A stretch of 60,376 bases of DNA from NCBI GenBank assembly GCA_945869845.1, contig CAMBRG010000006.1:1-60376 (forward strand), written 5' to 3'. Shown piece after piece: positions 34,174 through 45,850 of this stretch. The translations under genes were made by a program, and so were the position numbers. Under the pieces are notes generated by a model. It searched no databases. It saw only the letters and a program-made list of their open reading frames with translations, and was not told the DNA's origin. Source of the DNA: Opitutus sp. GAS368 (GTDB taxonomy: Bacteria; Verrucomicrobiota; Verrucomicrobiia; Opitutales; Opitutaceae). The first letter of the stretch is position 1, and every line of letters begins with the position of its first letter.

Positions 34174-35334
34174 ATGCCCTGCCCGTTCCACAACCCCAAG
34201 AATCCCACCGATCCCTTTCGTGAGCCCCGCGAGCGCGACGGTGTGTTGGTGAATAATTTCCAAGGCAAAGAAATCCCCCTCGTCCTGCGCCACGAAGACG
34301 TGCGGCGCGTGGCCAAGGACTGGCAGACCTTCAGCTCCGATGCGCCGTTTAAGGTGCCCATCCCCACCGAAGAGGACGTGCGCACGGTGCGCCAGTTGCC
34401 CCTCGAAATCGATCCGCCCGAGCAGCAAGCCTACCGCGAGGTGGTCGAGCCGTTTTTCAATCGCGCCAAGTTGCCCGAGGTCATCGCCCAAATGGAGCGG
34501 CTCGTCGGCGAACTCGTGACCGCCGCCCGCGACCGCGCGTCGTTCGAGGCCGTACGCGACTTCGCCATCCCGCTGCAGTCGCGTGCGCTTGCAATCTTGC
34601 TCAACGTGCCCGACGCCGAGGCCGCGATCTGGATCGGCTGGGGCACCCACGTCTTCCGCGACGGCAACGGCACCAGCAAGGGCGCGGCGCTCGAGGCCTA
34701 CACCAACGCTCTGCTCGACCGCGCGGCCGCCCACCCCGGCGACGACCTCTTCAGCGCGCTCACCCAGGCCACGTTCCAGGGCCGTCCGCTCACGCGCCAG
34801 GAAATGCTCGGGTTCTGCAGCATCGTTTTCGCGGGCGGGCGCGACACCGTCATCAACTCCATCACCGGTATCCTCGCCCACCTCGCGCACACGCCCGCCG
34901 ACTTCGAATTCCTCCGCGCCGACCGCAAGCGCATCGTCGGGGCCAGCGAGGAATTTTTCCGCGCGCTCTCGCCGGTAACCCACCTCGCCCGCAAATGCAC
35001 GCGCGACACCGCCGTCCACGGCGTGAACGTGCCGGCGGGCGAATTTGTCTCGCTCTGCTTTTCGTCGGCCAACTTCGACGCGGCCGTGTTCGAAGCGCCG
35101 GACGAGGTGAAGTTGGACCGGCGGCCGAATCCCCACGTGGCTTTCGGTTTTGGCCCGCACCTCTGCCTCGGGGCCGCGCATGCCCGTCTGGTCGTACGCA
35201 CGTTGCTCAACACGCTGTGCGACCAAGTCGCCCGGATCGACGTGCTTGAACAAACGTGGAAATCCGAAACCGAGCCGAGCTACGTCCGCCGCCTCGCCGC
35301 CGAATCTCTTCACGTAAAATTTGCCCGCCGCTGA
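34174..35334 (+). CDS. Cytochrome P450 (soluble, class I bacterial type)
   Basis: A 386-residue protein with no membrane anchor. The heme-binding motif FGFGPHLCLG has the Cys ligand at about 331, the I-helix oxygen-activation motif is FAGGRDTV near 227, and the K-helix ExxR is EFFR near 260. The length is typical of bacterial CYPs that take electrons from a ferredoxin system; no ferredoxin or reductase gene is adjacent. The substrate is unknown. The aldo/keto reductase gene starts 31 bases downstream, suggesting a two-step oxidation/reduction operon. Confidence 0.95.
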   Translation: MPCPFHNPKNPTDPFREPRERDGVLVNNFQGKEIPLVLRHEDVRRVAKDWQTFSSDAPFKVPIPTEEDVRTVRQLPLEIDPPEQQAYREVVEPFFNRAKLPEVIAQMERLVGELVTAARDRASFEAVRDFAIPLQSRALAILLNVPDAEAAIWIGWGTHVFRDGNGTSKGAALEAYTNALLDRAAAHPGDDLFSALTQATFQGRPLTRQEMLGFCSIVFAGGRDTVINSITGILAHLAHTPADFEFLRADRKRIVGASEEFFRALSPVTHLARKCTRDTAVHGVNVPAGEFVSLCFSSANFDAAVFEAPDEVKLDRRPNPHVAFGFGPHLCLGAAHARLVVRTLLNTLCDQVARIDVLEQTWKSETEPSYVRRLAAESLHVKFARR

Positions 35335-35365
35335 ACCGCCCGCCGCGCGTTTTCTTTCCACGCTC

Positions 35366-36370
35366 ATGACGCCTTCCCCAACCGCTTCCGCCTCCCCGCA
35401 CCTCTCGCTGCCCGACGGCGGGCACTTCCCCACCATCGGCCTCGGCATGTGGAAGATGCCCAAGCCCGAAATCCCCGGCCTCGTGCGCGAAGCGATCAAG
35501 CTCGGCTACCGCCACCTCGACTGCGCGTGCGACTACGGCAACGAGCCGCAGGTCGGCACCGGCATCGCCGCCGCCCTGCGCGACGGACTCTGCCGCCGCG
35601 ACGATCTTTGGGTCACCTCCAAGTTGTGGAACACCTACCACGAGCCCAAGCACGTGCGCGCTGCCTGCGAGCGCTCCCTGCGCGACCTGCAGCTCGACGT
35701 GCTCGAGCTTTACCTCGTCCATTTTCCCATCGCGCTCGCCTACGTGCCGTTCGAGGTGCGTTACCCGCCGGAATGGTTTTTCGATCCGGCCGCGCCCGCG
35801 CCCGCGATGAAGCCCATCGCCGTGCCCTACGCCGACACGTGGGGCGCCATGGAAGAACTCCAACGCGCGGGTCTCGTTAAACGTATCGGCGTCTGCAATC
35901 TCAACGTCTCCGCGCTCCGCGATGTCCTCAGCTACGCCACGATCCGGCCGGCCGTCCATCAGCTCGAGTTGCATCCCTACCTCGTGCAACCGCGCCAACT
36001 ACGCTTCTGCGCGCAGGAGAACATCGCCGTCACCGCGTTTTCCCCGCTCGGCGCCCCGTCCTATCTGCCGCTCGGCATGGCGACGCCCGCCGAGAATGTC
36101 CTGGCCGATCCCGTCGTCACCGCCATCGCCGCCGCCCACGATCGCACACCCGCCCAAATCGCGCTGCGCTGGGGCGTGCAACGCGGCTGCGCGGTCATTC
36201 CGAAAACGGCTTCGCCCGCGCGACTCGCGGAAAATCTCGCGCTCTTCGACTTTGCGCTCACGCCCGCCGAGATGACCGCGATCGACGGCCTCGACCGCCA
36301 TCGCCGTTTCAACGATCCGGGCCACTTCGGGGAAAAGGCGTTCAATACGTTTTACCCGATATTCGACTGA
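35366..36370 (+). CDS. Aldo/keto reductase, xylose-reductase-like
   Basis: A 334-residue TIM-barrel NAD(P)H oxidoreductase from ATG 35366. The catalytic tetrad is D52, Y57, K86 and H119. The segment YLVHFPIALAYVPFEVRYPP closely resembles fungal D-xylose reductases (AKR2B type), as does the WGVQRGCAVIPKT cofactor region. It would reduce an aldose or other aldehyde to the alcohol. Immediately downstream of the P450 gene. Confidence 0.88.
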   Translation: MTPSPTASASPHLSLPDGGHFPTIGLGMWKMPKPEIPGLVREAIKLGYRHLDCACDYGNEPQVGTGIAAALRDGLCRRDDLWVTSKLWNTYHEPKHVRAACERSLRDLQLDVLELYLVHFPIALAYVPFEVRYPPEWFFDPAAPAPAMKPIAVPYADTWGAMEELQRAGLVKRIGVCNLNVSALRDVLSYATIRPAVHQLELHPYLVQPRQLRFCAQENIAVTAFSPLGAPSYLPLGMATPAENVLADPVVTAIAAAHDRTPAQIALRWGVQRGCAVIPKTASPARLAENLALFDFALTPAEMTAIDGLDRHRRFNDPGHFGEKAFNTFYPIFD

Positions 36371-36445
36371 GCGGGGCGCTCGCTCAGACCCGCAGGTGCC
36401 GAGCCTTGACGCCCGCTGCTCCGACGCGTCCGCTGGCCAAGCCCC

Positions 36446-38473
36446 ATGTTTCCCCTTCCCCGCTTCGGCCGCTGGCTGCTCACGCTGGCCGGACTTTCGT
36501 TGATCGCGCTTTCGCTGCTCCGGCTCGTCACCTGGCAGATCTTCGGCCACGGCCAACTGTCCTTCGCGCAGGCCGCGCCCGCATTCTGGCTGGGTCTGCG
36601 GTTTGACGCCCGGATCGTCGCGGCCGGGTTGCTGCCGGTATTGCTGCTCGGCCAGTTCCGGTTCTGGCACGCGCTCGATTCGCAACTCGGACGACGGCTT
36701 TGGCTCGGCCTGCTCGGCGGCGCGGCGGCGCTCGTGTTATTTTTTTATGTCAACGACTTCCTCCACTTCCGCTACCTCGGGCAACGGCTCAACGCCACCG
36801 CCCTCGGTTTTCTGGAGGACGCAAAAATCTCCGCCCGCATGGTGTGGCAGACGTATCCCGTCATCCGCATTTTGCTGGCCTGCGCGGTCGCGCTGATCGC
36901 GATGCTTTGGGTCAACGCGTGGCTGCACCGCCGCGCCGCCGCCGCGCCCGAGAATCCCCGCCGCCGCGCCCGGGTGACGTGGCTGGTGGTCACCGGACTC
37001 GTCGGACTGCTCGCCGCCTTCGGTCGCGTGGGCCAATATCCGTTGCGCTGGAGCGACGCGTTTAATCTGCGCGACGATTTCTCCGCCAACCTCGCACTAA
37101 ATCCCTTAGAGTCATTTTTCAGTTCGCTGGCGTTTCGCGACACCGGCTACGACCGCGCCAAGGTCCGCGCGCACTATCCCCGGTTGAGCCGCTACCTCGG
37201 CGTCACGGCGCCGGATGCGGCCGCGCTCAATTTCATCCGCGACGTCCCTGCCCGGCCCGATGCACTGGCGCGTCGGCCCAACGTCGTGCTCGTGCTGTGC
37301 GAATCGTTCAGCGCCTACAAGAGCTCAATGTGGGGCAACCCGCTCGACACGACACCCTATTTCGCGGCGCTCTGCCGCGACGGGGTGTTTTTCGAAAACT
37401 GCTTCACGCCGACGTTTGGCACCGCGCGCGGCGTCTGGGCCACGATCACCGGCGTGCCCGACGTGACGCCGGTGAAGACCGCCAGCCGCAACCCCGCGAT
37501 GGTCGACCAACACACGATCATCAACGATTTCACCGGCTACCGAAAACTTTACTTCCTCGGCGGGAGCACGAGCTGGGCGAACATCCGCGGCGTGCTCACC
37601 GGCAACATCCGCGACCTCGTGCTGCGCGAAGAAGACAGTTTCAAATCCCCGCGCATCGACGTGTGGGGCATCAGCGACAAGAGCCTGTTGCTCGAAGCCG
37701 AGGCCGAGCTCGCCCAGCAGACGGAGCCGTTCTTCGCCATCATTCAGACCGCCGGCAACCATCGGCCCTACACCATCGCGCCCGAGGATCTCGGCGAATT
37801 CCAACCCCTCGACGTGCCATTGGAAAAACTGCGGGCCCATGGCTTCGAGTCGCTCAAGGAATTCAATGCGTTTCGCTACACCGATTTCTCGTTCCGCAAA
37901 TTTATGAACGCGACGCGGCGCTCGGCGTATTTCGAGAACACCGTGTTCATCTTCATCGGCGACCACGGCATCGGCGGCAACGCCGGCACGATGTTCCCCG
38001 CTGCTTGGACCGAGCAGGCGCTGACCGCCTACCACGTGCCGCTGTTGTTTTACGCGCCGAAATTGTTGCCGCCGCGCCGGCTCGCCGCGCCGGCTTCGAT
38101 GCTCGATGTCCTGCCCACTGCCGCCGGAATCGCCGGGATCGCCTACCGCAATTCCAGCCTCGGTCGTGATCTGTTGCACCGCCAAGAAATCGACGCCGGC
38201 CGGGGCAACGCCGCCTTCATTCTCGATCACAATAACAAGACGCTGGGCGTCGTGCAGGGCCGGCATTACGGCTACCGCCAGTTGCAGGGCGACCGCACCG
38301 GCTTTGTCTGGGCCGATTTTAACGCACCCCCGCCCCCGGCCGCCGCGACTCCGACGAACGGTTTGCCCGAACACCTCGCCTTGGCGGATGCGTTTCACGA
38401 GACGGCGCACTATCTCTTGTTAAACAATCGAAAAACCCGCGACGAACGGTCCGTCCGCCGAGAAACCCGTTGA
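36446..38473 (+). CDS. LtaS-type sulfatase-fold phosphotransferase
   Basis: A 675-residue protein with five N-terminal transmembrane segments (up to about residue 185) and a large extracytoplasmic domain. The sulfatase/LTA synthase fold is shown by VVLVLCESFSAYKSSMWG near 280, the Thr nucleophile context FTPTFGTARGVWATITG near 325, and the metal-binding FIGDHGIGGN near 510. Such enzymes transfer phosphoglycerol or phosphoethanolamine, or cleave sulfate esters, at the outer face of the inner membrane. The substrate here is unknown; a Gram-negative host makes envelope glycan decoration more likely than lipoteichoic acid. Confidence 0.85.
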   Translation: MFPLPRFGRWLLTLAGLSLIALSLLRLVTWQIFGHGQLSFAQAAPAFWLGLRFDARIVAAGLLPVLLLGQFRFWHALDSQLGRRLWLGLLGGAAALVLFFYVNDFLHFRYLGQRLNATALGFLEDAKISARMVWQTYPVIRILLACAVALIAMLWVNAWLHRRAAAAPENPRRRARVTWLVVTGLVGLLAAFGRVGQYPLRWSDAFNLRDDFSANLALNPLESFFSSLAFRDTGYDRAKVRAHYPRLSRYLGVTAPDAAALNFIRDVPARPDALARRPNVVLVLCESFSAYKSSMWGNPLDTTPYFAALCRDGVFFENCFTPTFGTARGVWATITGVPDVTPVKTASRNPAMVDQHTIINDFTGYRKLYFLGGSTSWANIRGVLTGNIRDLVLREEDSFKSPRIDVWGISDKSLLLEAEAELAQQTEPFFAIIQTAGNHRPYTIAPEDLGEFQPLDVPLEKLRAHGFESLKEFNAFRYTDFSFRKFMNATRRSAYFENTVFIFIGDHGIGGNAGTMFPAAWTEQALTAYHVPLLFYAPKLLPPRRLAAPASMLDVLPTAAGIAGIAYRNSSLGRDLLHRQEIDAGRGNAAFILDHNNKTLGVVQGRHYGYRQLQGDRTGFVWADFNAPPPPAAATPTNGLPEHLALADAFHETAHYLLLNNRKTRDERSVRRETR

Positions 38474-38510
38474 AGCGGCGAGTTCCCCGCTCCAGCCTCT
38501 CCCTTCCCCT

Positions 38511-39794
38511 GTGATTGCCCCGCGCACTGAGCTCTCCGTTACCCCGGTCCTACTCGATCAATCCGCCCGCCCCACCGCCCGGTCGCGCCCGTCCCGGCTG
38601 AGCCCCGTCCGACGACTCGCATGGATTGCCGTGACCTGCATCGCCGGCGGCGCCGCCGTGAAGTATTCTGCCCCGGTCAGCGTCAACCCGCCCCTCGCGC
38701 TTGAGCCCGCCTCGGCTCCCTGGGCGCGCGCCCCCCAGAGCGTGGGCGAGTTCGGGAAGCCGCGGTTCGAACGCGGCTGGGTTTCGCCGGAGGCCCAGCT
38801 CGCCCACGTCCATTGCAGCATGGTGAGCGCGTTGCCGAGCGGCGACTTGCTCGCGCTCTGGTATGGCGGATCGCGCGAGGGCGCGGCGGATGTCGCAGTT
38901 TTCACTTCGCGCATGACCGCAGGGACGAAGACCTGGGGTCCGCCGGTCAAGGTGCTCGACCGCGCCAGCGTCGAAGGCGAACTCGGCCGCCGCATCAAGA
39001 AAATCGGCAACACCGTGATCTTCCCCGACCGCACCGGCCGGCTATGGATGGTTTACGCCAGCGTGAGCCTGGGCGGCTGGTCGGGCTGCGCGCTCAACAT
39101 CAAATCGTCGCCCGATGCCGGCCTCACCTGGGGCCCGAGCCGGCGGCTCACGTTGAACGCGTTCTTCAACATGAGCACGCTCGTGCGCAACAAGCCGATC
39201 TACGCCGCCGACGGCCGTATCGGGCTGCCCGTCTATCACGAGATGGCCACCAAGTTTCCCCAGATCCTATGGTTCCAGCCCGGCCCCGACGGCACCGTGG
39301 AAGATTACAAAGTCCGCAATCTCGGTGCGTCCAAAGGCCTGATCCAGCCCGTGCTGGTCGCGCTCGGCGGGGACCAAGTTCTCATGATGCTGCGCGATAC
39401 GAGCAGCCAGCGCGCGTTGCGCACATCGCTCTCCACGGACAACGGCTGGACTTGGCCGGACCCGACCCCGATTTCCCTGCCCAATCCCGATGCGCCCGTC
39501 GACGCTTTGCGCCTCGCCGACGGCCGGATTCTCCTCGCCTACAACCACGCTTCGAGCGGCCGCGAGAGCCTTGGTTTGTCCCTATCCTCCGACGAAGGAC
39601 GCACGTGGAAGAAACACTCCGTGGTGGAGCGCGAGACGGAGAAGGAGTTTTCCTATCCGCAGCTGACGCAAGGCCCTGGCGGGATGATCCATCTCACGTA
39701 TACGTGGAAACGGGAACGCATCGGGCACATCGCGTTTAACCTCGCTTGGCTCGACCAGTATCGCGAGCTCGCCGGCGGGGCGCTGCCCCCATGA
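38511..39794 (+). CDS. Sialidase-like (BNR/Asp-box) protein
   Basis: A 427-residue protein predicted as a six-bladed beta-propeller. Three Asp boxes (S/T-x-D-x-G-x-T-W) are visible: SSPDAGLTWG near 202, STDNGWTW near 308 and SSDEGRTWK near 363. An N-terminal hydrophobic stretch (LAWIAVTCIAGGAA) may anchor or export it. It resembles exo-alpha-sialidase family proteins, but the catalytic Arg triad cannot be assigned safely, so another glycoside activity is possible. The GTG start at 38511 is the least certain part. Its stop overlaps the next ATG (ATGA). Confidence 0.8.
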   Translation: MIAPRTELSVTPVLLDQSARPTARSRPSRLSPVRRLAWIAVTCIAGGAAVKYSAPVSVNPPLALEPASAPWARAPQSVGEFGKPRFERGWVSPEAQLAHVHCSMVSALPSGDLLALWYGGSREGAADVAVFTSRMTAGTKTWGPPVKVLDRASVEGELGRRIKKIGNTVIFPDRTGRLWMVYASVSLGGWSGCALNIKSSPDAGLTWGPSRRLTLNAFFNMSTLVRNKPIYAADGRIGLPVYHEMATKFPQILWFQPGPDGTVEDYKVRNLGASKGLIQPVLVALGGDQVLMMLRDTSSQRALRTSLSTDNGWTWPDPTPISLPNPDAPVDALRLADGRILLAYNHASSGRESLGLSLSSDEGRTWKKHSVVERETEKEFSYPQLTQGPGGMIHLTYTWKRERIGHIAFNLAWLDQYRELAGGALPP

Positions 39795-40426
39795 ACCCCG
39801 CTTGGTTGCCACCCTCGGACGCGCTCGCGGTTTTCGCCGCGGTGTGGCTGATGCTGCTCGGGTTCGGCGGTCGCTTCATGCCGCTACCGGCGTCGGTCGC
39901 CCTGCGGCTGGCCGTCGCGGCGGCGGCCGCGGGCGTGATGCTGGTGCCGATCAAGGAGCTGCAGCTGTGGAACTGGGTGTTCAGCTATTACCCCAATCCC
40001 TCGTTGCCCATCCTCGGCCTATTGATCGCGCAACGCAGCCCGCGCTTTCTCGGCGTCACGATTTTCCAATCGGCCGATTGGTGGGCGACATGGATTTTCG
40101 GCGCGGTCGTGGGTTCGTTGGTCTACCTGCAACCGCTGATTTTTGGCCGCGGCTTCGATTTTCACTATTGGGGCTGGCACTCGAACTATGCCGCCGCCGT
40201 GCTCACCTTGACCGCGATCATGTTTCTGGCTCGGGGAAACCGATTCGGCGTGCTGCTGGTGGCGGCGCTGGTGGCATTTGCGCTGGGCGCGTTGGAGTCG
40301 ACCAACTGCTGGGACTACGTCGTCGATCCCATCTACTGGCTCGCGAGCGTCGTGGTCATCGTGCGGCGGGGCGCGATCGCGGGGTGGACCCGGCGTCAGG
40401 CGAAGCTTAGCCAAACCGCGGCTTAA
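39791..40426 (+). CDS. Polytopic membrane protein of unknown function
   Basis: A 211-residue protein starting in an ATGA overlap with the sialidase-like gene. It has five or six hydrophobic segments (for example ALAVFAAVWLMLLGFGG, WWATWIFGAVVGSLVYLQPL, FGVLLVAALVAFALGALE). A central aromatic loop reads FDFHYWGWHSNYAA. I do not recognise a family. Translational coupling to the sialidase-like protein suggests a shared role in glycan handling or its transport. Confidence 0.7.
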   Translation: MNPAWLPPSDALAVFAAVWLMLLGFGGRFMPLPASVALRLAVAAAAAGVMLVPIKELQLWNWVFSYYPNPSLPILGLLIAQRSPRFLGVTIFQSADWWATWIFGAVVGSLVYLQPLIFGRGFDFHYWGWHSNYAAAVLTLTAIMFLARGNRFGVLLVAALVAFALGALESTNCWDYVVDPIYWLASVVVIVRRGAIAGWTRRQAKLSQTAA

Positions 40427-40428
40427 AA

Positions 40429-40490
40429 GTAGGGCGGGGTCTTTGACCCGCCCTGGTGCGCCCGAGGGGCGGGTCAAAGACCCGCCCTAC
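40429..40490. repeat. Head-to-head hairpin repeat pair (BIME-like)
   Basis: Left unit GTAGGGCGGGGTC-ttt-GACCCGCCCT (40429-40454), a 12-base spacer, then the inverted unit GGGCGGGTC-aaa-GACCCGCCCTAC (40467-40490). The two units are near-perfect inverted copies of each other, and each is also a palindrome. It sits between convergent genes (membrane protein plus, carB minus). The best-preserved member of the family. Confidence 0.9.
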
Positions 40491-40504
40491 CTTCCCGGCC
40501 CCGC

Positions 40505-43744
<3,240 letters not shown>

Positions 43745-43945
43745 GAGCGTAGATTTCGGCGAGGGTTGGGCCCGCTGAAACGGGCGGCAAGCGGGAAAGC
43801 GCGGCGACTAAAATTCCGCCCGTGGCCGACGCCGCCGACCGCCGATTGCCGTCGCCCAAACGTTACATAAAGCGGCGAATTTGCATCGCTTAGAAATCCG
43901 GCCGCGGCTCAGCTCGCTGCTTCTTTTTTTAACCCTTTTGCCCAC

Positions 43946-45523
43946 ATGAACCGTCCGCTTTTTCCCTTACCCGGCGTCCAAGCACTCAGCCGCCGATCCT
44001 TCTTGGCCGGCAGCGCCTCCTTCGCCGCGGCGGCGCTGCTTTCGACCCGGGTTGCGGGCGCGGCGGCGCGCACCGGCTCGTTTTCCGACTCTCCCTTTTC
44101 CCTCGGAGTCGCTTCGGGGGATCCGTTGCCCGACGGGGTGGTACTTTGGACGCGGCTGGCGCCCCGGCCGTTGGAAGTCGGCGGAGGGATGAAAGCGGAA
44201 CCGGTCGAGGTGGCGTGGCAAATCGCCGAAGACGAAGGGATGGCGCGGGTCGTCCAATCCGGCACGGCGACCGCCCGCCCGGAGTGGTCGCACTCGGTCC
44301 ACGTCGAGGTGTCCGGGCTGCGGCCGGGTCGTTGGTATTGGTATCGATTTAAAGTCGGCAGCGAAGTGAGCCCCAAAGGCCGCACCCGCACCGCGCCGCC
44401 AGCCGATGTGCTGGCCGAACGCCTGCGCTTCGCCTTTGTCTCCTGCCAGCACTACGAAGCCGGTCTTTTCACGGCTTATGACCATCTCGCGCGTGAAGAC
44501 CTCGATCTCGTAGTCCACCTCGGCGACTACATTTACGAGGGCCCCGCGGCCGATGGTCGGGTGCGGCGTCACCTCGGGGGCGAATGCTTCGCCTTGGACG
44601 ACTACCGGCTGCGCTACGCGCTCTACAAAACGGATCCCCATTTGCAGGTGGCGCACGCCACGGCGCCGTGGATCGTGACGTGGGACGACCACGAGGTGGC
44701 CAACAACTACGCGGCCGACCGCGCGGCGAAGCCGGCGCAACAGGCGTCCTTCCTCGCTCGGCGGGCCGCGGCCTACCAGGCCTATTTCGAGCACATGCCC
44801 CTACGCCGCTCGGCACTGCCAAAAGGCCCCGAGATGCTGCTCTACCGCAGCCTTGATTTCGGCCGGCTCGCGCAATTTCACGTGCTCGATACCCGCCAAT
44901 ATCGTACCCCGCAACCGCTCGGCGACGGCCTGAAAGCTCCGACGCCCGCGTTGCTCGATCCGCGCGGCACATTGATGGGCGATCGCCAACGTGATTGGCT
45001 TTTCTCGGGGCTCGAACGTTCGCCGGCAAACTGGAACATCCTCGCCCAACAAGTCATGATGGCCCGCGTCGACCGGGTCAGCGGCAACGAGGTCAAATAC
45101 AGCATGGACCAATGGCCCGGCTACGAATTTGAGCGGCGGCGCGTGCTCCGGCATTTTCGCGAGCAACACGTCAAAAACCCGGTCGTTATTACCGGCGACA
45201 TTCATTCGAACTGGGCCAATGAACTCATCGCCGATTTCGACGAGCTCGATTCGCCCGTCGTCGGCACCGAATTTGTCGGGACTTCAATCAGCTCGGGCGG
45301 GGACGGGGCCGCCGCGCCCAAGACCCACGATCAACTGTTGGCCGAGAATCCGTTTCTGAAATTCTTCAACGCCGAACGGGGCTACGTGCGTTGCGAAGTG
45401 ACGCCGCAAACGTGGCGCGCCGACTACCGAACGGTGCCCTTCGTCACCAAGCCCGGCGCGCCTCTGGTCACGCGGGCTTCATTCGTGGTGGAGTCGGGCC
45501 GGCCGCAGTTGAATCGAGCCTGA
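43946..45523 (+). CDS. phoD: Tat-exported alkaline phosphatase D
   Basis: A 525-residue protein. The N-terminus has a twin-arginine signal (LSRRSFLAGSASFAAAALLS) ending near residue 38. The PhoD N domain (FSLGVASGDPLPDGVVLWTR) precedes the metallophosphatase domain, with metal-site segments CQHYEAGLF, HLGDYIYEG, TWDDHEVANNY and GDIHSNWANEL in order. It hydrolyses phosphomono- and diesters outside the cytoplasm, commonly under phosphate limitation; no pho box can be asserted. It diverges from carB across a 201-bp region. Confidence 0.95.
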   Translation: MNRPLFPLPGVQALSRRSFLAGSASFAAAALLSTRVAGAAARTGSFSDSPFSLGVASGDPLPDGVVLWTRLAPRPLEVGGGMKAEPVEVAWQIAEDEGMARVVQSGTATARPEWSHSVHVEVSGLRPGRWYWYRFKVGSEVSPKGRTRTAPPADVLAERLRFAFVSCQHYEAGLFTAYDHLAREDLDLVVHLGDYIYEGPAADGRVRRHLGGECFALDDYRLRYALYKTDPHLQVAHATAPWIVTWDDHEVANNYAADRAAKPAQQASFLARRAAAYQAYFEHMPLRRSALPKGPEMLLYRSLDFGRLAQFHVLDTRQYRTPQPLGDGLKAPTPALLDPRGTLMGDRQRDWLFSGLERSPANWNILAQQVMMARVDRVSGNEVKYSMDQWPGYEFERRRVLRHFREQHVKNPVVITGDIHSNWANELIADFDELDSPVVGTEFVGTSISSGGDGAAAPKTHDQLLAENPFLKFFNAERGYVRCEVTPQTWRADYRTVPFVTKPGAPLVTRASFVVESGRPQLNRA

Positions 45524-45850
45524 CGGGAGGCACCCGCAGCGGTGAGCCCGATCCGCCGCGTCCGCCGGTAGCTCAGTCGGCCAAGGCCGGCAACTGCCGG
45601 CGAGCCGTTGCCGGGCGACGCGGAGTTGGCCGAAGCACCGACCGGGCCGACGAGAAAACAAGCGGCTGCGACCGGCAGGCCGATCAGCCATCGCTGCACT
45701 GCGCACACGGCGATGCGTGCTCGGGATTTTGGGGAGGACTCGTTCAGCATTCACCATCGCCCTGGACCCATTTAAACGCGACCGGCCTCGCTCCACTCGC
45801 CTTGGGCCTTGCACGGCGCTCTGGCATGACATCCGCTTCCTCCACCCGCC
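45524..45850. other. Intergenic region phoD-ggt
   Basis: These 327 bases hold no convincing gene or repeat. A D-arm-like GGTAGCTCAGTCGG occurs by chance (see rejected items). Promoter for ggt expected here; none can be pinned. Confidence 0.5.

Noticed and set aside
45560-45640. tRNA-like start with GGTAGCTCAGTCGG
   Set aside because: No matching acceptor stem, anticodon arm or T arm with TTCGA can be folded downstream; read as a chance D-arm resemblance.
45424-45750. Minus-strand 108-codon frame with a signal-like N-terminus
   Set aside because: It overlaps the end of phoD by 100 bases, has no recognised domain, and its tail is the antisense of conserved PhoD codons.
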